Source of the DNA: Deltaproteobacteria bacterium
GTDB lineage: Bacteria > Myxococcota_A > Polyangia > Nannocystales > Nannocystaceae
Assembly (NCBI GenBank): GCA_016709225.1
Contig: JADJEE010000002.1
Span: forward strand, 496,001-560,000
Length of the DNA stretch: 64,000 nucleotides
Direction of reading: 5' to 3'
Below, in pieces: positions 26,271-35,089 of this stretch (position 1 is its first letter; each line of letters begins with the position of its first letter). The notes beneath the pieces are model-generated. The model was given only the letters and a program-made list of their open reading frames with translations, did no database searches and was not told the DNA's origin. Position numbers and translations under genes: made by a program.

Positions 26271-27434
26271 ATGGGCGAGACGATTCGAGACGTGGTGGTG
26301 GTGGGTGCGGGCTACGCGGGCATGCGCGCGGCGTTGCGGCTGGCCTGGCGGGCACCGCAGCTGGCGATCACCCTGGTCGATCCGCGCGCGACCTTCTCGC
26401 AGCGCGTGCGGCTGCATCAGCTGGCATGTGGGCAGCCGGTGGCCGCGCCGTCGCTCGCGGACTGGTGCGCACGCGCGGGCATCACCTTCGTGCAGGCGCG
26501 CGCCCGCGGCCTCGATCGCCGGCGCGCAATCCTGCAGACCGACGGCGGCGAGCTGCACTACGATCGCCTGGTGCTGGCGCTCGGCTCGACCGCAGAGCTC
26601 ACGACCCCCGGGGCCCACGATCACGCGTACTCGATCGCCCACGAGGCCGGCGCGCGCGCGCTGGCCTCGCGGCTGCAGGCGCTGCCGTCCGGCGCCCGCG
26701 TGGCGGTGGTCGGCGGTGGGCTCACCGGCATCGAGGCGGCCAGCGAGATCGCCGAGAGCTTCGGCCAGCTCTCGGTGCAGCTGCTGACGCGGGCGACCCT
26801 CGGCGAGGGCGCGCTCGCCCCCGGCGGCCGCGCGCGGGTGCTGCGGGCGTTCGCACGCCTGGGCGTGACGCTGCGCGAGGGCTTCGAGGTCGTCGCGGTC
26901 GAGCCCGGTCGTGTGATCGGCACGCAGGGCGCCGAGGCCGTCGATGCGTGCGTGTGGAGCTCGGGCTTCCGCGCGACGCCGTGGGCCCGCGAGGTCGGGC
27001 TGCCGACCGGCGCGCTGGATCGCCTGCGGGTCGATCGCACGCTGCGCTGCATCGACGACCCGCGCATCTACGGCATCGGCGACGCGGCCGCACCCGAGCC
27101 CGCGCGTGGGGCCCCGAGCCTGATGTCGTGTCGGCTCGCGCTGCCGATGGCGGGCGTGGCCGCCGACAACCTGGCCGGCGAGCTACGCGGTCGCACGCCG
27201 CGGAGCTTCACCGCGACCGATGCTGGCCGCTGCGTCAGCCTCGGCCGCGAGCTCGGTCTGGTGCAGCTGCACCGCACCGACGGCCGCCTGCGCGACGCGA
27301 GCCTCGGCGGCACCGCGGCGGCGTGGACCAAGGAACGCATCTGTCGCTTCACCGTGTGGCTGCTCGAGCGCGAGGCCAACGCAGCCGCACGGGCACGTCG
27401 GCGCGCGCTGGCGCCGGCGGAGGTCGCCGCATGA
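26271..27434 (+). CDS. FAD-dependent NAD(P)H oxidoreductase (NDH-2-like)
   Basis: A 387-residue pyridine-nucleotide-disulfide-type oxidoreductase. The N-terminal VVVVGAGYAGM binds FAD, a second Rossmann VAVVGGGLTGIE at about 143-154 binds NAD(P)H, and the C-terminal YGIGDAA motif contacts FAD. No redox-active CxxC is present, which separates it from disulfide reductases and points to NDH-2- or quinone-reductase-like activity. The stop overlaps the start of the ECF41 sigma gene (ATGA), so the two are coupled. ECF41 genes are typically next to such oxidoreductases, where the enzyme is the regulon target. Substrate unknown. Confidence 0.9.
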   Translation: MGETIRDVVVVGAGYAGMRAALRLAWRAPQLAITLVDPRATFSQRVRLHQLACGQPVAAPSLADWCARAGITFVQARARGLDRRRAILQTDGGELHYDRLVLALGSTAELTTPGAHDHAYSIAHEAGARALASRLQALPSGARVAVVGGGLTGIEAASEIAESFGQLSVQLLTRATLGEGALAPGGRARVLRAFARLGVTLREGFEVVAVEPGRVIGTQGAEAVDACVWSSGFRATPWAREVGLPTGALDRLRVDRTLRCIDDPRIYGIGDAAAPEPARGAPSLMSCRLALPMAGVAADNLAGELRGRTPRSFTATDAGRCVSLGRELGLVQLHRTDGRLRDASLGGTAAAWTKERICRFTVWLLEREANAAARARRRALAPAEVAA

Positions 27435-28315
27435 GCATCGAGGACGAGCTGGTGCGCGAGCGTCCGCGCCTGCTCGCGCTGGCGTATCGCATGCTCGGCA
27501 GCATGGCCGAGGCCGAGGACGTGGTGCAGGACGCCTACACGCGCTGCAGCGAGATGCCGCGCGACGCCATCCGCTCGCTGCCGGCGCTGCTCACCACCGT
27601 GGTCACGCGCCTGTCGATCAATGCCCTGCAATCGGCCCGCGTGCGCCGCGAGCAGTATGTCGGGCCATGGTTCCCCGAGCCAGTCACCGAGCTGGCGGAG
27701 ATCGATCCCGCGTCGATCTCCTTCGCGTTCCTGCTGCTGCTCGAGACGCTCGGGCCCAGCGAGCGCGCGGCGTTCCTGCTGCACAAGGTGTTCGACTACA
27801 CCCACGACGAGATCGCCGACACGCTCGGCATCGAGGTCACGGCCTCGCGTCAGCTGGTCCACCGCGCCAAGCAGCACATCGAGCGCGGCAAGCCCCGCTT
27901 CCGCAGCGACCCGATGCAAGTCGCGCAGCTGCAGGCCCGCTTCGCCGAGGTCGCGCGGGGTGGCGATGTCGCCCAGCTGCGGGCGCTGCTCACCGACGAC
28001 GTGGTCGCCCGCGCCGATCACGGCGGCAAGGCCTCGGCCGCACGCAAGCCGCTGGTGGGCGCCGACACCGTGTCCAAGTTCATCCACGGTCTGCTGTCGA
28101 AGATGCCCAGCTGGGGTGCGTGGCTGCAGACCCTCGACATCAACGGCGAGCCCGCGACCATCGCTCGCACCGACGCGCTGCTGATCTCCGTGCTGACCTT
28201 CGTGCTCGACGGCGAGCGCGTGGCGGAGATCAACATGGTCCGCAACCCCGACAAGCTCGAGCACCTCGCGGCCCACCTCGGGCTCGCGGTCTACCGTGAG
28301 CCCGGCCTGGCGTAG
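27431..28315 (+). CDS. ECF41-family sigma factor with SnoaL-like C-terminal domain
   Basis: A 294-residue sigma factor. Region 2 (YRMLGSMAEAEDVVQDAYTRC) and region 4 (SERAAFLLHKVFDYTHDEIADTLGIEVTASRQLVHRAKQHI) are followed by a C-terminal NTF2/SnoaL-like domain (about 170-290). The three ECF41 signatures are visible: WFPEPV (family WLPEP), DHGGK (family DGGGK) and NPDKL near the end. In this family the C-terminal domain replaces a separate anti-sigma factor and tunes activity. Start at ATG 27431 overlaps the upstream oxidoreductase stop. It is expected to drive its own promoter and neighbouring genes. Confidence 0.95.
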   Translation: MSIEDELVRERPRLLALAYRMLGSMAEAEDVVQDAYTRCSEMPRDAIRSLPALLTTVVTRLSINALQSARVRREQYVGPWFPEPVTELAEIDPASISFAFLLLLETLGPSERAAFLLHKVFDYTHDEIADTLGIEVTASRQLVHRAKQHIERGKPRFRSDPMQVAQLQARFAEVARGGDVAQLRALLTDDVVARADHGGKASAARKPLVGADTVSKFIHGLLSKMPSWGAWLQTLDINGEPATIARTDALLISVLTFVLDGERVAEINMVRNPDKLEHLAAHLGLAVYREPGLA

Positions 28316-28317
28316 CG

Positions 28318-28339
28318 GCGGCTGGCCGAGGCGAGCCGC
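28318..28339. terminator. weak hairpin between convergent genes
   Basis: GCGGCT at 28318-28323 pairs with AGCCGC at 28334-28339 around a 10-base loop. It lies in the 32 bp between the convergent ECF41 and ECF sigma genes, so it could end both transcripts. There is no T run, so strength is doubtful. Confidence 0.3.
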
Positions 28340-28347
28340 ACGCGACA

Positions 28348-28950
28348 TCAGCCTCGACGCAGCGCGCGTGCCCAGTCGTCGAGGTTGCTGATCGTACTCT
28401 CGAGCAGCGCGCGATCGGCCGAGAGTTCCGCCAGCGCCTGCTGCAGCAGCGCCTTGGCGCGACGGATCCGCGTCCGCACGGTGCCTTCGGGCACGCCGAG
28501 GGCCGCCGCGATCTCGGCGGCCCCGAGCGGCTCCCAGAAGTAGAGCTCGAGCAGCACCTGGTGTTCGAGCGGGATTCGCCGCAGGCCCTGCAGCAACAGT
28601 CGCTGCTCCTGCGCGTGCGCGATCAACTCGTGCGCGTCGGGGGCGAGATCGAAGACCGAGGTCTCACCGAAATCGAGGTGGGCATCGTCGCGACGCTGCG
28701 CCCGGTAGTGATTGCGCAGCACGTTGTACGCGACGCCGAACACGAAGCTGCGGAAGCTACCCTCGGCGCGGAAGCTCGCGCTGGCCTCGAGCAGGCCGAG
28801 TACCGTCTGCTGGATGAGATCGTCCATGCGGTCGGAACCCTTGTTGCGGAAGAACCGCGCGAGCGTCTTGAAGTAGCGCTCGAAGAGCTGCTCTCCCGCG
28901 CGCCGATCTCCCTCGCGCCAGCGCGCGAGCAGCTCGGCGTCGTCGTCCAT
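28348..28950 (-). CDS. ECF-type sigma factor next to Ser/Thr kinase
   Basis: A 200-residue sigma-70 family factor from ATG 28950. Region 2 (LFERYFKTLARFFRNKG...DDLIQQTVLGLLEASASF) and region 4 (LEHQVLLELYFWEPLGAAEIAAALGVPEGTVRTRIRRAK) are intact; the C-terminus adds a short helical extension. No anti-sigma gene is adjacent. It lies 68 bp downstream of a Ser/Thr kinase gene on the same strand, an arrangement repeated at 37-40 kb, so kinase signalling may control this sigma factor. That link is inferred from position. Confidence 0.9.
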   Translation of the reverse strand: MDDDAELLARWREGDRRAGEQLFERYFKTLARFFRNKGSDRMDDLIQQTVLGLLEASASFRAEGSFRSFVFGVAYNVLRNHYRAQRRDDAHLDFGETSVFDLAPDAHELIAHAQEQRLLLQGLRRIPLEHQVLLELYFWEPLGAAEIAAALGVPEGTVRTRIRRAKALLQQALAELSADRALLESTISNLDDWARALRRG

Positions 28951-29018
28951 CGCCGAAGATGCTAGCAGCCCGGGGTCCGCCGCCGCGACGCCGACACGCA
29001 TGCGGTCCGCCGTCGCGC

Positions 29019-31013
29019 TCACGGCGAGGGCCTCGCCAGCGGCGCTCGCAGGAGACACCAGTGCGCGGCCGCGTCGCCCCGGAGATCGGCCGCGTCGGCC
29101 GCGTCGAGGCACCAGTCGTACGCGTCGGCCGCGAGGACGCGGACGGGATCGACGAACCCGGCACTCAGCTCGGCACACGCCTGCTGCGCGTCGACCCCGG
29201 GGCCCGCGCGGAGGATCGCGGAGGCGACGGCCTCGTACAGCAGGCCGGTACGACCTGCTGCGCGGAGGTTGGCGCGGACGTCACGGTACGGCTTCACCGC
29301 GGCGTAGCGCGTCACCAGTCGCTCGCCGTCGGTCATCATGCGATCGATGAACAGCCCGAAGGCCTGCTCCGACAGTCCCCGCGCCCCTTCGAAGTCGAGG
29401 TCGCCGGGCGGCGTCAGCTCGAGATAGACCTCGAGGTCCGCGTCGGCCAATGTCAGGCTCGCATCGGCCACCGCCGCGGCGAACGCGACACGTTCGCCGT
29501 CGTCACCGCCGGCCGCCACGCCCGCGACGGCCATCACCGCGTCGAGGTGCCGGCGCGCGCTCGCGACCAACTCGGGATCGCGAGCGATCCGCGTCAGCGG
29601 TCGCAGCGGCGGCACGTCACAGTCGACGCGCGCCTCGGGCCCGGTCACGACGCATAGACCATCGACCGCGGCGGTGCACGATCGTTGCCACTGCACCGCG
29701 GCGGCGGCGGCGTGGGCGATCGCGCGTCGCCACGGCGCGGCGGACTCGCCATGGTCGGCGAGGAACGCTTCGGCGAGCGCGAGACGGTCGGTCGGCGCGG
29801 TGGCGTCCAGCAACGGCGCCAGCGCGGCCGCCTCCTCGGCATCGTCCGCGACGGCTTCGCCGACGTGGACGCCGGCATCGGCCGTGCCCGTCGTCATCGC
29901 ATCAAACCGTTGACGCGCACCGGCGTACACCGCCGCGCCCGACGCTACCATCAGCCCCACGAACGCGACGCGTCGGGCCGGCCGTCGCGGGCGCGCGACC
30001 AACACCGCCTCGAGCGCCTCCACGTACGGTGACATCGTCGCCGGCCGCTCGCGGGGCTCCCGTGACAAGCCGCGGTCGATCAAGCGCGCGAGCGCATCCG
30101 GTACGCCCGCGGCCTCGAACCGGCGCGCTCGCGTGTCGACGACCGCGCGCGCCAAGGTCGGCACGTCGTCGCCATCGAACGGCCGCTGCCCCGCGAGCGT
30201 CTCGAACAACATCACGCAGAACGCGAAGACGTCGGTTCGGGCATCGACGGCCGCGCCGAGGAACTGCTCGGGCGCCATGTATGCGGGCGTGCCGAGCAGC
30301 GCACCGGTGACCGTGAGCGCGACGGTGTCCGCAGTGGGTACCGCCGCGGGCGTGGGCGTGGCCTCGCGCTCGTCACCGGCTTTGGCGAGCCCGAAGTCGA
30401 CCACCCGCACGCGCCCGTCGTCACCGATGAGCAGGTTGTCGGGCTTGACGTCGCGATGCACGAGCCGGGCAGCATGGGCCGCCTGCAAGCCCTTCGCAGC
30501 CTGCAGGAACACGGCGAAGATCTCGTGACGTGGGCGTGGTTCCTGCAGCCACTGCCGCAACGTTCGCCCCTGAACCAGCTCCATCGCGAGGTAGACCAGC
30601 CCCTCGTGGGTCCCGACCTCGTGGATCGCGACCACGTGCGGCGAGGTCAGGCGCGCCAATGCGCGTGCCTCTTGCAGCATGCGCTGCGCGCCGTGATGTC
30701 GATCGGGTCGCAGCAGCTTGAGCGCGACGCGTCGGTCGAGATCGGCGTCGTGGGCGACGTAGACCGTGCCCATGCCACCGCCACCGATGCGGCGCATCAC
30801 GTCGTAGCGCCCGATCCGCACCTGGACGTCGCTTCCGAACAGCCGCGCCTTGAGCTCGCGGTGGAGCAACCGATCCTCGAGCGCATCGAGTTCATCGAGG
30901 CCGTCACCGGAGGCCTCGCCGCGCGAATCGGCGGGCCGCGTGCGCCCGAGACCGACGAGCGTCTCGGCATCGCCGACGGCGTCGCCGTCGTGGTCGGGCT
31001 CGGTGATCGCCAT
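29019..31013 (-). CDS. Hanks-type Ser/Thr protein kinase with extracytoplasmic Cys-containing sensor domain
   Basis: A 664-residue membrane kinase (start ATG 31013; ATG 31100 would add an Arg/Pro-rich tail). An acidic N-terminus precedes the kinase domain (about 70-340): glycine loop GGGGMGTV (77-84), Lys99 in VALK, HRDVKPDN with HRD at 186-188, DFG at 206-208 and APE at 247-249, so it should be active. One membrane helix (about 349-365) is followed by about 300 extracytoplasmic residues. That part contains QWQRSC, GLC and DC (Cys446, 454, 465) and DADLEVYLEL, and matches the lipoprotein encoded divergently at 31260-32078. An ECF sigma gene follows. Confidence 0.93.
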   Translation of the reverse strand: MAITEPDHDGDAVGDAETLVGLGRTRPADSRGEASGDGLDELDALEDRLLHRELKARLFGSDVQVRIGRYDVMRRIGGGGMGTVYVAHDADLDRRVALKLLRPDRHHGAQRMLQEARALARLTSPHVVAIHEVGTHEGLVYLAMELVQGRTLRQWLQEPRPRHEIFAVFLQAAKGLQAAHAARLVHRDVKPDNLLIGDDGRVRVVDFGLAKAGDEREATPTPAAVPTADTVALTVTGALLGTPAYMAPEQFLGAAVDARTDVFAFCVMLFETLAGQRPFDGDDVPTLARAVVDTRARRFEAAGVPDALARLIDRGLSREPRERPATMSPYVEALEAVLVARPRRPARRVAFVGLMVASGAAVYAGARQRFDAMTTGTADAGVHVGEAVADDAEEAAALAPLLDATAPTDRLALAEAFLADHGESAAPWRRAIAHAAAAAVQWQRSCTAAVDGLCVVTGPEARVDCDVPPLRPLTRIARDPELVASARRHLDAVMAVAGVAAGGDDGERVAFAAAVADASLTLADADLEVYLELTPPGDLDFEGARGLSEQAFGLFIDRMMTDGERLVTRYAAVKPYRDVRANLRAAGRTGLLYEAVASAILRAGPGVDAQQACAELSAGFVDPVRVLAADAYDWCLDAADAADLRGDAAAHWCLLRAPLARPSP

Positions 31014-31259
31014 CGGGACCGCCAGCCAGTGTCGCTCGGTCGGCGCGGGCCTGGCCAGGGGTGGCGCGCAGGGATCGGGGGCGTGACGCGGACGGGACAT
31101 CAAAGGGGTGCGGTAACCCGACGCGCGCGATCGATTGCATCGAAGGCTCGGAAGCTGCACGAGGGCGTCGTCGGGCTCCCCATGGGTCGCCCGACTCGAT
31201 TCGCGTCGCACCGCAATCGAATCCGACGCCGGTGCTACCGCCCCGGCGAGGTTCACGAC

Positions 31260-32078
31260 ATGCGTCCATCCACGACCGATACATCCATCATCCTGTGCTC
31301 GATCACCCTCGCGCTGACGGCCGCGCTCGGCTGCGCTGCGAGCAGCGGCGATGAGGCCGCGAGTGCGTCGCCCCCACGCGACGACGGCCGCGCCGTCACC
31401 GACGTCGCCGACGAGCTCGCCGCCGCGGTCGCGCAGTGGCACGGCAGCTGCGACGCGCGGGGCGTCCACGGGCTGTGCTTGGAGGTCGACACCCTGACCG
31501 CGCCGGGGGTGGGTTGCGGCGCGCCGCAGCTGGGTCGCATCCGCGTGAAGCCACGGACGAGCGCGGCCGCGGACGCGCTGGACGCCATCGACGACGCGCT
31601 GGCGGTGGCGGCCGATGTGGGCACGCCCGACGACGCCGCCGCCATGCGGACCGCGATGGCGCGCGGCCAGCTCGTGGCGGTGGACGCCGAGCTCGAGACC
31701 TACCTCGCGATCGAGCTGCCCGCCGAGCCCGAAGCCTTCGTGTCGGCCTTCACCCGCAAGCGCGTGGCCGGCGAGGCGATCACGACCGCGTTGGCCGAGT
31801 TCAAGCACCTCGACGATCCCGCGCTCGTCGGCGCGGCGGCGCTGCGCACCGGCTGGGTCTACACCCACCTCGCCGACGCGCTCGAGGGCTTGCCGGTGCC
31901 ACCGGAGTTCAGCGGCGACGCGCGCGAGACCTACTGCCGCGAGCTCGACAGCGTCTCGGTCGCGCAGCTCCGCGCGCAGGCGCGAGCGGTCGGGCAGTGG
32001 TGCCAGCGCGTCGCAGAGCGACCGAACTGGCGCGGCCCCGAGCTCGAGGCTTGCATCGCGCTCGCCCCGGGCGGATGA
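31260..32078 (+). CDS. lipoprotein sharing the sensor domain of the neighbouring kinase
   Basis: A 272-residue lipoprotein from ATG 31260; the signal peptide ends at Cys25 (AALGC). From about residue 55 it matches the extracytoplasmic part of the divergent kinase: QWHGSC (Cys64), GLC (Cys73), a third Cys86, a helix with ALDAIDDALAVAADVG and DAELETYLAIELP. A C-terminal helical region with a Trp-Cys pair (QWC) also has a counterpart. The two genes start 246 bp apart on opposite strands. It may compete for, present or modify the ligand of the kinase; this is inference. I know no family name for the domain. Confidence 0.8.
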   Translation: MRPSTTDTSIILCSITLALTAALGCAASSGDEAASASPPRDDGRAVTDVADELAAAVAQWHGSCDARGVHGLCLEVDTLTAPGVGCGAPQLGRIRVKPRTSAAADALDAIDDALAVAADVGTPDDAAAMRTAMARGQLVAVDAELETYLAIELPAEPEAFVSAFTRKRVAGEAITTALAEFKHLDDPALVGAAALRTGWVYTHLADALEGLPVPPEFSGDARETYCRELDSVSVAQLRAQARAVGQWCQRVAERPNWRGPELEACIALAPGG

Positions 32079-32134
32079 GCATCACAGCGATCGCGCCCGC
32101 ATGCATCCGCACGCGCGAGCACGTGCTACCCAGC

Positions 32135-33073
32135 TCAGCGCGACCGCGACGCGCGGGTGCGGGTGGCCGCGGCGGCCCGCGCCTGGGGACGCCGCAGGCC
32201 CTGCGCGAGTGCGTCGAACACCACGCGGATCCGCCGACTCGTCCGCAGCTCGCGGTGGGTCGCGAGCCACAGCGGCACCGGCAGCGGCGCCAGCCCGGGT
32301 AGCACGCGGCGGACCGCCGGCTCGGCGTCGCCGACCTCGTCCATCACGATGCAGATGCCGACCCCGTGCTTCGCGAGCTCCCACTGCACGAGGTGGTTGT
32401 CGGTGACGATCGGGAAGTTGGCCGGGCCGACCTCGATCCCGAGCGCACGCAGGCCCTTGATCATGAGGTCGGTGCGATCGAACGCGAGGAACTCCGCGTC
32501 GCGCAGGTCCGCGGCCGTGCGCGGGTTGCCGAGCCGCTTCAGGTACGCCGGCGTGGCGTACAGCCGCGCCGCGCGGTCGTCGATCTTGGTCGCGATGAGC
32601 TCGGTCTGCGTGGGCGTGAAGTTTCGGATCGCGATGTCGGCCTCGCGCCGACGCAGATCGCGGGCCGCATTCGAAGCGATGATCTCGAGCTCGATGCCGG
32701 GATGCTCGCGTCGCAGGCGGGCGACGACCGGCGGCAGCAGGAACGCCGAGATCAGCTCGCTGGCGGTTATGCACACGTGGCCCTCGACCGCGGTCGCCTG
32801 CCCGGTCGCGCCCAGCGAGAGCCGGGTCGCGGCCTCACCCATCGAGCGCACGTGCGCGAGCAGGTCGAGCCCCGCAGCGGTGAGCTCCAACCCGCTGCCG
32901 ACCCGCTCGAACAACGCGACCCCGAGCTCCTCCTCGAGCGCGGCGACCTGCCGACCGACGGTGGGCTGCGCCATCCGCAGGGCCCGTGCGGCCGCCGAGA
33001 ACGAGCCCTCTTCCGCGGTCACGAGGAAGGCACGGGCGCGGTTCCAGTCGAAGCGGACGGATCGCCAGTCCAT
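32135..33073 (-). CDS. LysR-family transcriptional regulator
   Basis: A 312-residue LysR protein. The helix-turn-helix (FDWNRARAFLVTAEEGSFSAAARALRMAQPTVGRQVAALEEELG, residues about 8-51) and the effector domain with HVCITASELIS and a C-terminal ATHRELRTSRRIRVVFD strand are typical. It starts at ATG 33073 (ATG 33085 possible). It is divergent from the NmrA-like gene at 33143 with 69 bp between them, the standard autoregulatory arrangement. It therefore probably controls that gene. The AT-richer stretch near 33075-33090 (ATATGCAT) may be part of the operator or promoter. Confidence 0.92.
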   Translation of the reverse strand: MDWRSVRFDWNRARAFLVTAEEGSFSAAARALRMAQPTVGRQVAALEEELGVALFERVGSGLELTAAGLDLLAHVRSMGEAATRLSLGATGQATAVEGHVCITASELISAFLLPPVVARLRREHPGIELEIIASNAARDLRRREADIAIRNFTPTQTELIATKIDDRAARLYATPAYLKRLGNPRTAADLRDAEFLAFDRTDLMIKGLRALGIEVGPANFPIVTDNHLVQWELAKHGVGICIVMDEVGDAEPAVRRVLPGLAPLPVPLWLATHRELRTSRRIRVVFDALAQGLRRPQARAAAATRTRASRSR

Positions 33074-33142
33074 GCAGATATGCATACCACGAAGACGGAT
33101 ATCGGCGTGGCGTGTGCGGCGATGCATGGCTAGACCTACGCC

Positions 33143-33916
33143 ATGTCCCACGCGATGTCCCACGCCAGCTCGAACGCCAGCACGCCCATCACGACGATCT
33201 GCATCGTCGGTGCCTCCGGCAAGCTCGGCCGCTACATGATCCAGCACGCGCTCGAGCGCGGCTACGCGGTGGTCGGCGTGTGCCGGGCGCAGAGCGTGGG
33301 GAAGCTGGCCGACTTCGCCGATCGCATCACCATCGTGCCCGGCGCGACCAACGATCCCGAGGTGATCCGCCGCGCGGTCGCGGGCTGCGACGGCGTGCTC
33401 ACGGTACTGGCCCCGTGGGGCGTGCAGCAGTACGCGTCCGGCACGGCACAGGCGGTGCTCGACCACGCCCTCGCCCACGCGCGCCTGGTGTTCTCGTGCG
33501 GGTGGCACATCACCCGCGACGGCAAGGACGTCTACTCGCCGTGGTTTCGCGCCATGGTCGCGACGTTCGGCGCGATCGCCCGTCTGGTGCGCTTCGCCGA
33601 GCTCGATGATCAGGTCGAGGCGTGCCGACGCATCTTCGCGAGCGGCCGCGCGTGGACGGTCGTGCGCGGCAGCGACCTCGAGGAGGGCCCGAGCCAAGGC
33701 CTGCCGGTGTGGAGCCGCCACGTCGGCGATCCGATCCTCGCCAGCAACCGCACGCGCCGCATCGACTTCGCGCGGTTCATGGTCGAGGCCCTCACCGACG
33801 CGTCGCTGGTGGGCGAGGCGCCCGCGATCGTCGGCTGCGGGACCGCCTCGGCGCTGGCCCACGTGGCGGCGGGGCCCGGCTCGAACGCGGCTGCGTCCGC
33901 CGAGCTGCGCGCCTAG
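33143..33916 (+). CDS. NAD(P)-binding NmrA-like oxidoreductase
   Basis: A 257-residue Rossmann protein. ICIVGASGKLGRYMI (about residues 19-33) is the dinucleotide-binding loop, followed by the second strand ending in CRAQS and an atypical SDR core without a clear Tyr-x-x-x-Lys. It resembles NmrA-like and NADH-flavin reductase-like families. It is divergent from a LysR gene, the second such LysR/NmrA pair in 9 kb (compare 24177-26144). Substrate unknown. The first 15 residues are Ser/His-rich; an internal ATG (residue 5) is another possible start. Confidence 0.85.
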   Translation: MSHAMSHASSNASTPITTICIVGASGKLGRYMIQHALERGYAVVGVCRAQSVGKLADFADRITIVPGATNDPEVIRRAVAGCDGVLTVLAPWGVQQYASGTAQAVLDHALAHARLVFSCGWHITRDGKDVYSPWFRAMVATFGAIARLVRFAELDDQVEACRRIFASGRAWTVVRGSDLEEGPSQGLPVWSRHVGDPILASNRTRRIDFARFMVEALTDASLVGEAPAIVGCGTASALAHVAAGPGSNAAASAELRA

Positions 33917-33958
33917 CCGTAAGTCCGGGGCGCGGGGCGCGTTGCTCCTCCCGTCCCG

Positions 33959-34693
33959 ATGCGAGGCAAGTCATCCGCCGCGTGCATGGCCCTCGCCCTC
34001 GGACTCGCGTGGGCACCGGGAGCCTCGGCGCGGGCCCAGGACGCCGGCTCCGTCTCCGGGCTCGTCATGGATCCACGGACCTCGGCGGCGCACGTGGACG
34101 TGGAGATCACCCTGACGTGTGCGTGCCTGCCCGAGCCCCTCGTGCGTCGCACCAACGCGTCCGGGCTGTATCTCTTCGCCGGTCTCGGGCCGGGCGCGTA
34201 CACGCTGGGCGTGCAGGTCGGCGCGGGCTCGATGTCGAAGTCCTTCGAGCTCGCGCAGGGCATGCGGTATCGCGTGAGCCTGAGAGTCGATCCGCGGGTG
34301 CCGCAGCATCGCCGCGTGACCGTGCTGCGGACGCCACCGTCGACCCCCTCGGCGGCGTCGCGCGTCACCGCGCCCGATCGCTCGCACGTGGTCGCGCCGT
34401 CGTTGCTCGCCGGCGGCCTGGCGATGGTCGGACTCGCCACCGGCCTCGGCACACACTACGGCCTCGCATGGCGCGACGGGATCGCCCATGACCGATCCGC
34501 CGCCGAGCTCCGACCCCAGCGCGACGCGATGATCGCCAGCTTCGTCGTGCCCGGCGCAATCGGGGTCGGAGCGGTCATCGCCGGCGCCTACGGCCTTGCC
34601 CGCACACGCCAGCTGCGACGGCACCCGTGGCTGCCCTACGCACCGTGGGTGGGTCGCGCGCTGGTCGGGCTCGCGGTGTCGGGCCGCTTCTGA
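33959..34693 (+). CDS. secreted carboxypeptidase-regulatory-like protein with C-terminal membrane helices
   Basis: A 244-residue protein. The signal peptide (residues 1-27) ends near ARAQD. Residues about 30-110 form a beta-sandwich repeat (SVSGLVMDPRTSAAHVDVEI...GLYLFAGLGPGAYTLGVQVG), the layout of CarboxypepD_reg or Cna-B-like domains found in outer-membrane and surface proteins. Two hydrophobic helices (about 143-162 and 191-210) follow. The domain may bind peptides or stabilise an envelope protein. Convergent with the H1-like gene, 6 bp apart. Confidence 0.75.
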   Translation: MRGKSSAACMALALGLAWAPGASARAQDAGSVSGLVMDPRTSAAHVDVEITLTCACLPEPLVRRTNASGLYLFAGLGPGAYTLGVQVGAGSMSKSFELAQGMRYRVSLRVDPRVPQHRRVTVLRTPPSTPSAASRVTAPDRSHVVAPSLLAGGLAMVGLATGLGTHYGLAWRDGIAHDRSAAELRPQRDAMIASFVVPGAIGVGAVIAGAYGLARTRQLRRHPWLPYAPWVGRALVGLAVSGRF

Positions 34694-34699
34694 CGCCGA

Positions 34700-35089
34700 T
34701 CAGGTGGGTCGGCTCGACGTCGTCGTCTTCTTCGCCAACTTCTTCTTCGCGACACGGGCCTTGGTCTGCTTCACCTCCGCGACCCCGCCACCGAGATCAT
34801 CGAGCATGTCGCCGACCGCCGCCCCGGCGAACGCGAGCGCCTTCTTGCCGATGTGACCGACGACGCGACCGACCTTCTTCGCGGCGGTCACCGCCGTCTT
34901 GGCCGCCTTGCGGGCCTTCGTCTTCGTGGACTTGCCGGCCTTCTTCGCGGCCTTCTTGCCGGATGCGCCGGCCTTCTTCGCGACCTTGCGGGCCTTGCTC
35001 GCGACCTGCTTCGTGGTGGTGCCAGACTTCTTCTTCGCGGGCTTGTTCGCGGTCTTGTTGGCTCGAGTGGACTTGGTGGTGGTAGCCAT
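34700..35089 (-). CDS. histone H1-like Lys/Ala-rich DNA-binding protein
   Basis: A 129-residue protein from ATG 35089. Residues 1-80 are Lys/Ala/Thr-rich repeats such as KKAGASGKKAAKKAG, resembling the C-terminal tail of eukaryotic H1 and bacterial AlgP/HctB-like proteins. Residues about 80-100 form a Gly/Ala helix-like segment, and the end returns to KKKLAKKTTT. Such tails bind DNA through charge and condense the nucleoid. The central VGHIGKKALAFAGAAVGDMLDDL is less basic and could be a small interaction segment. No neighbour shares an obvious role. Confidence 0.85.
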   Translation of the reverse strand: MATTTKSTRANKTANKPAKKKSGTTTKQVASKARKVAKKAGASGKKAAKKAGKSTKTKARKAAKTAVTAAKKVGRVVGHIGKKALAFAGAAVGDMLDDLGGGVAEVKQTKARVAKKKLAKKTTTSSRPT

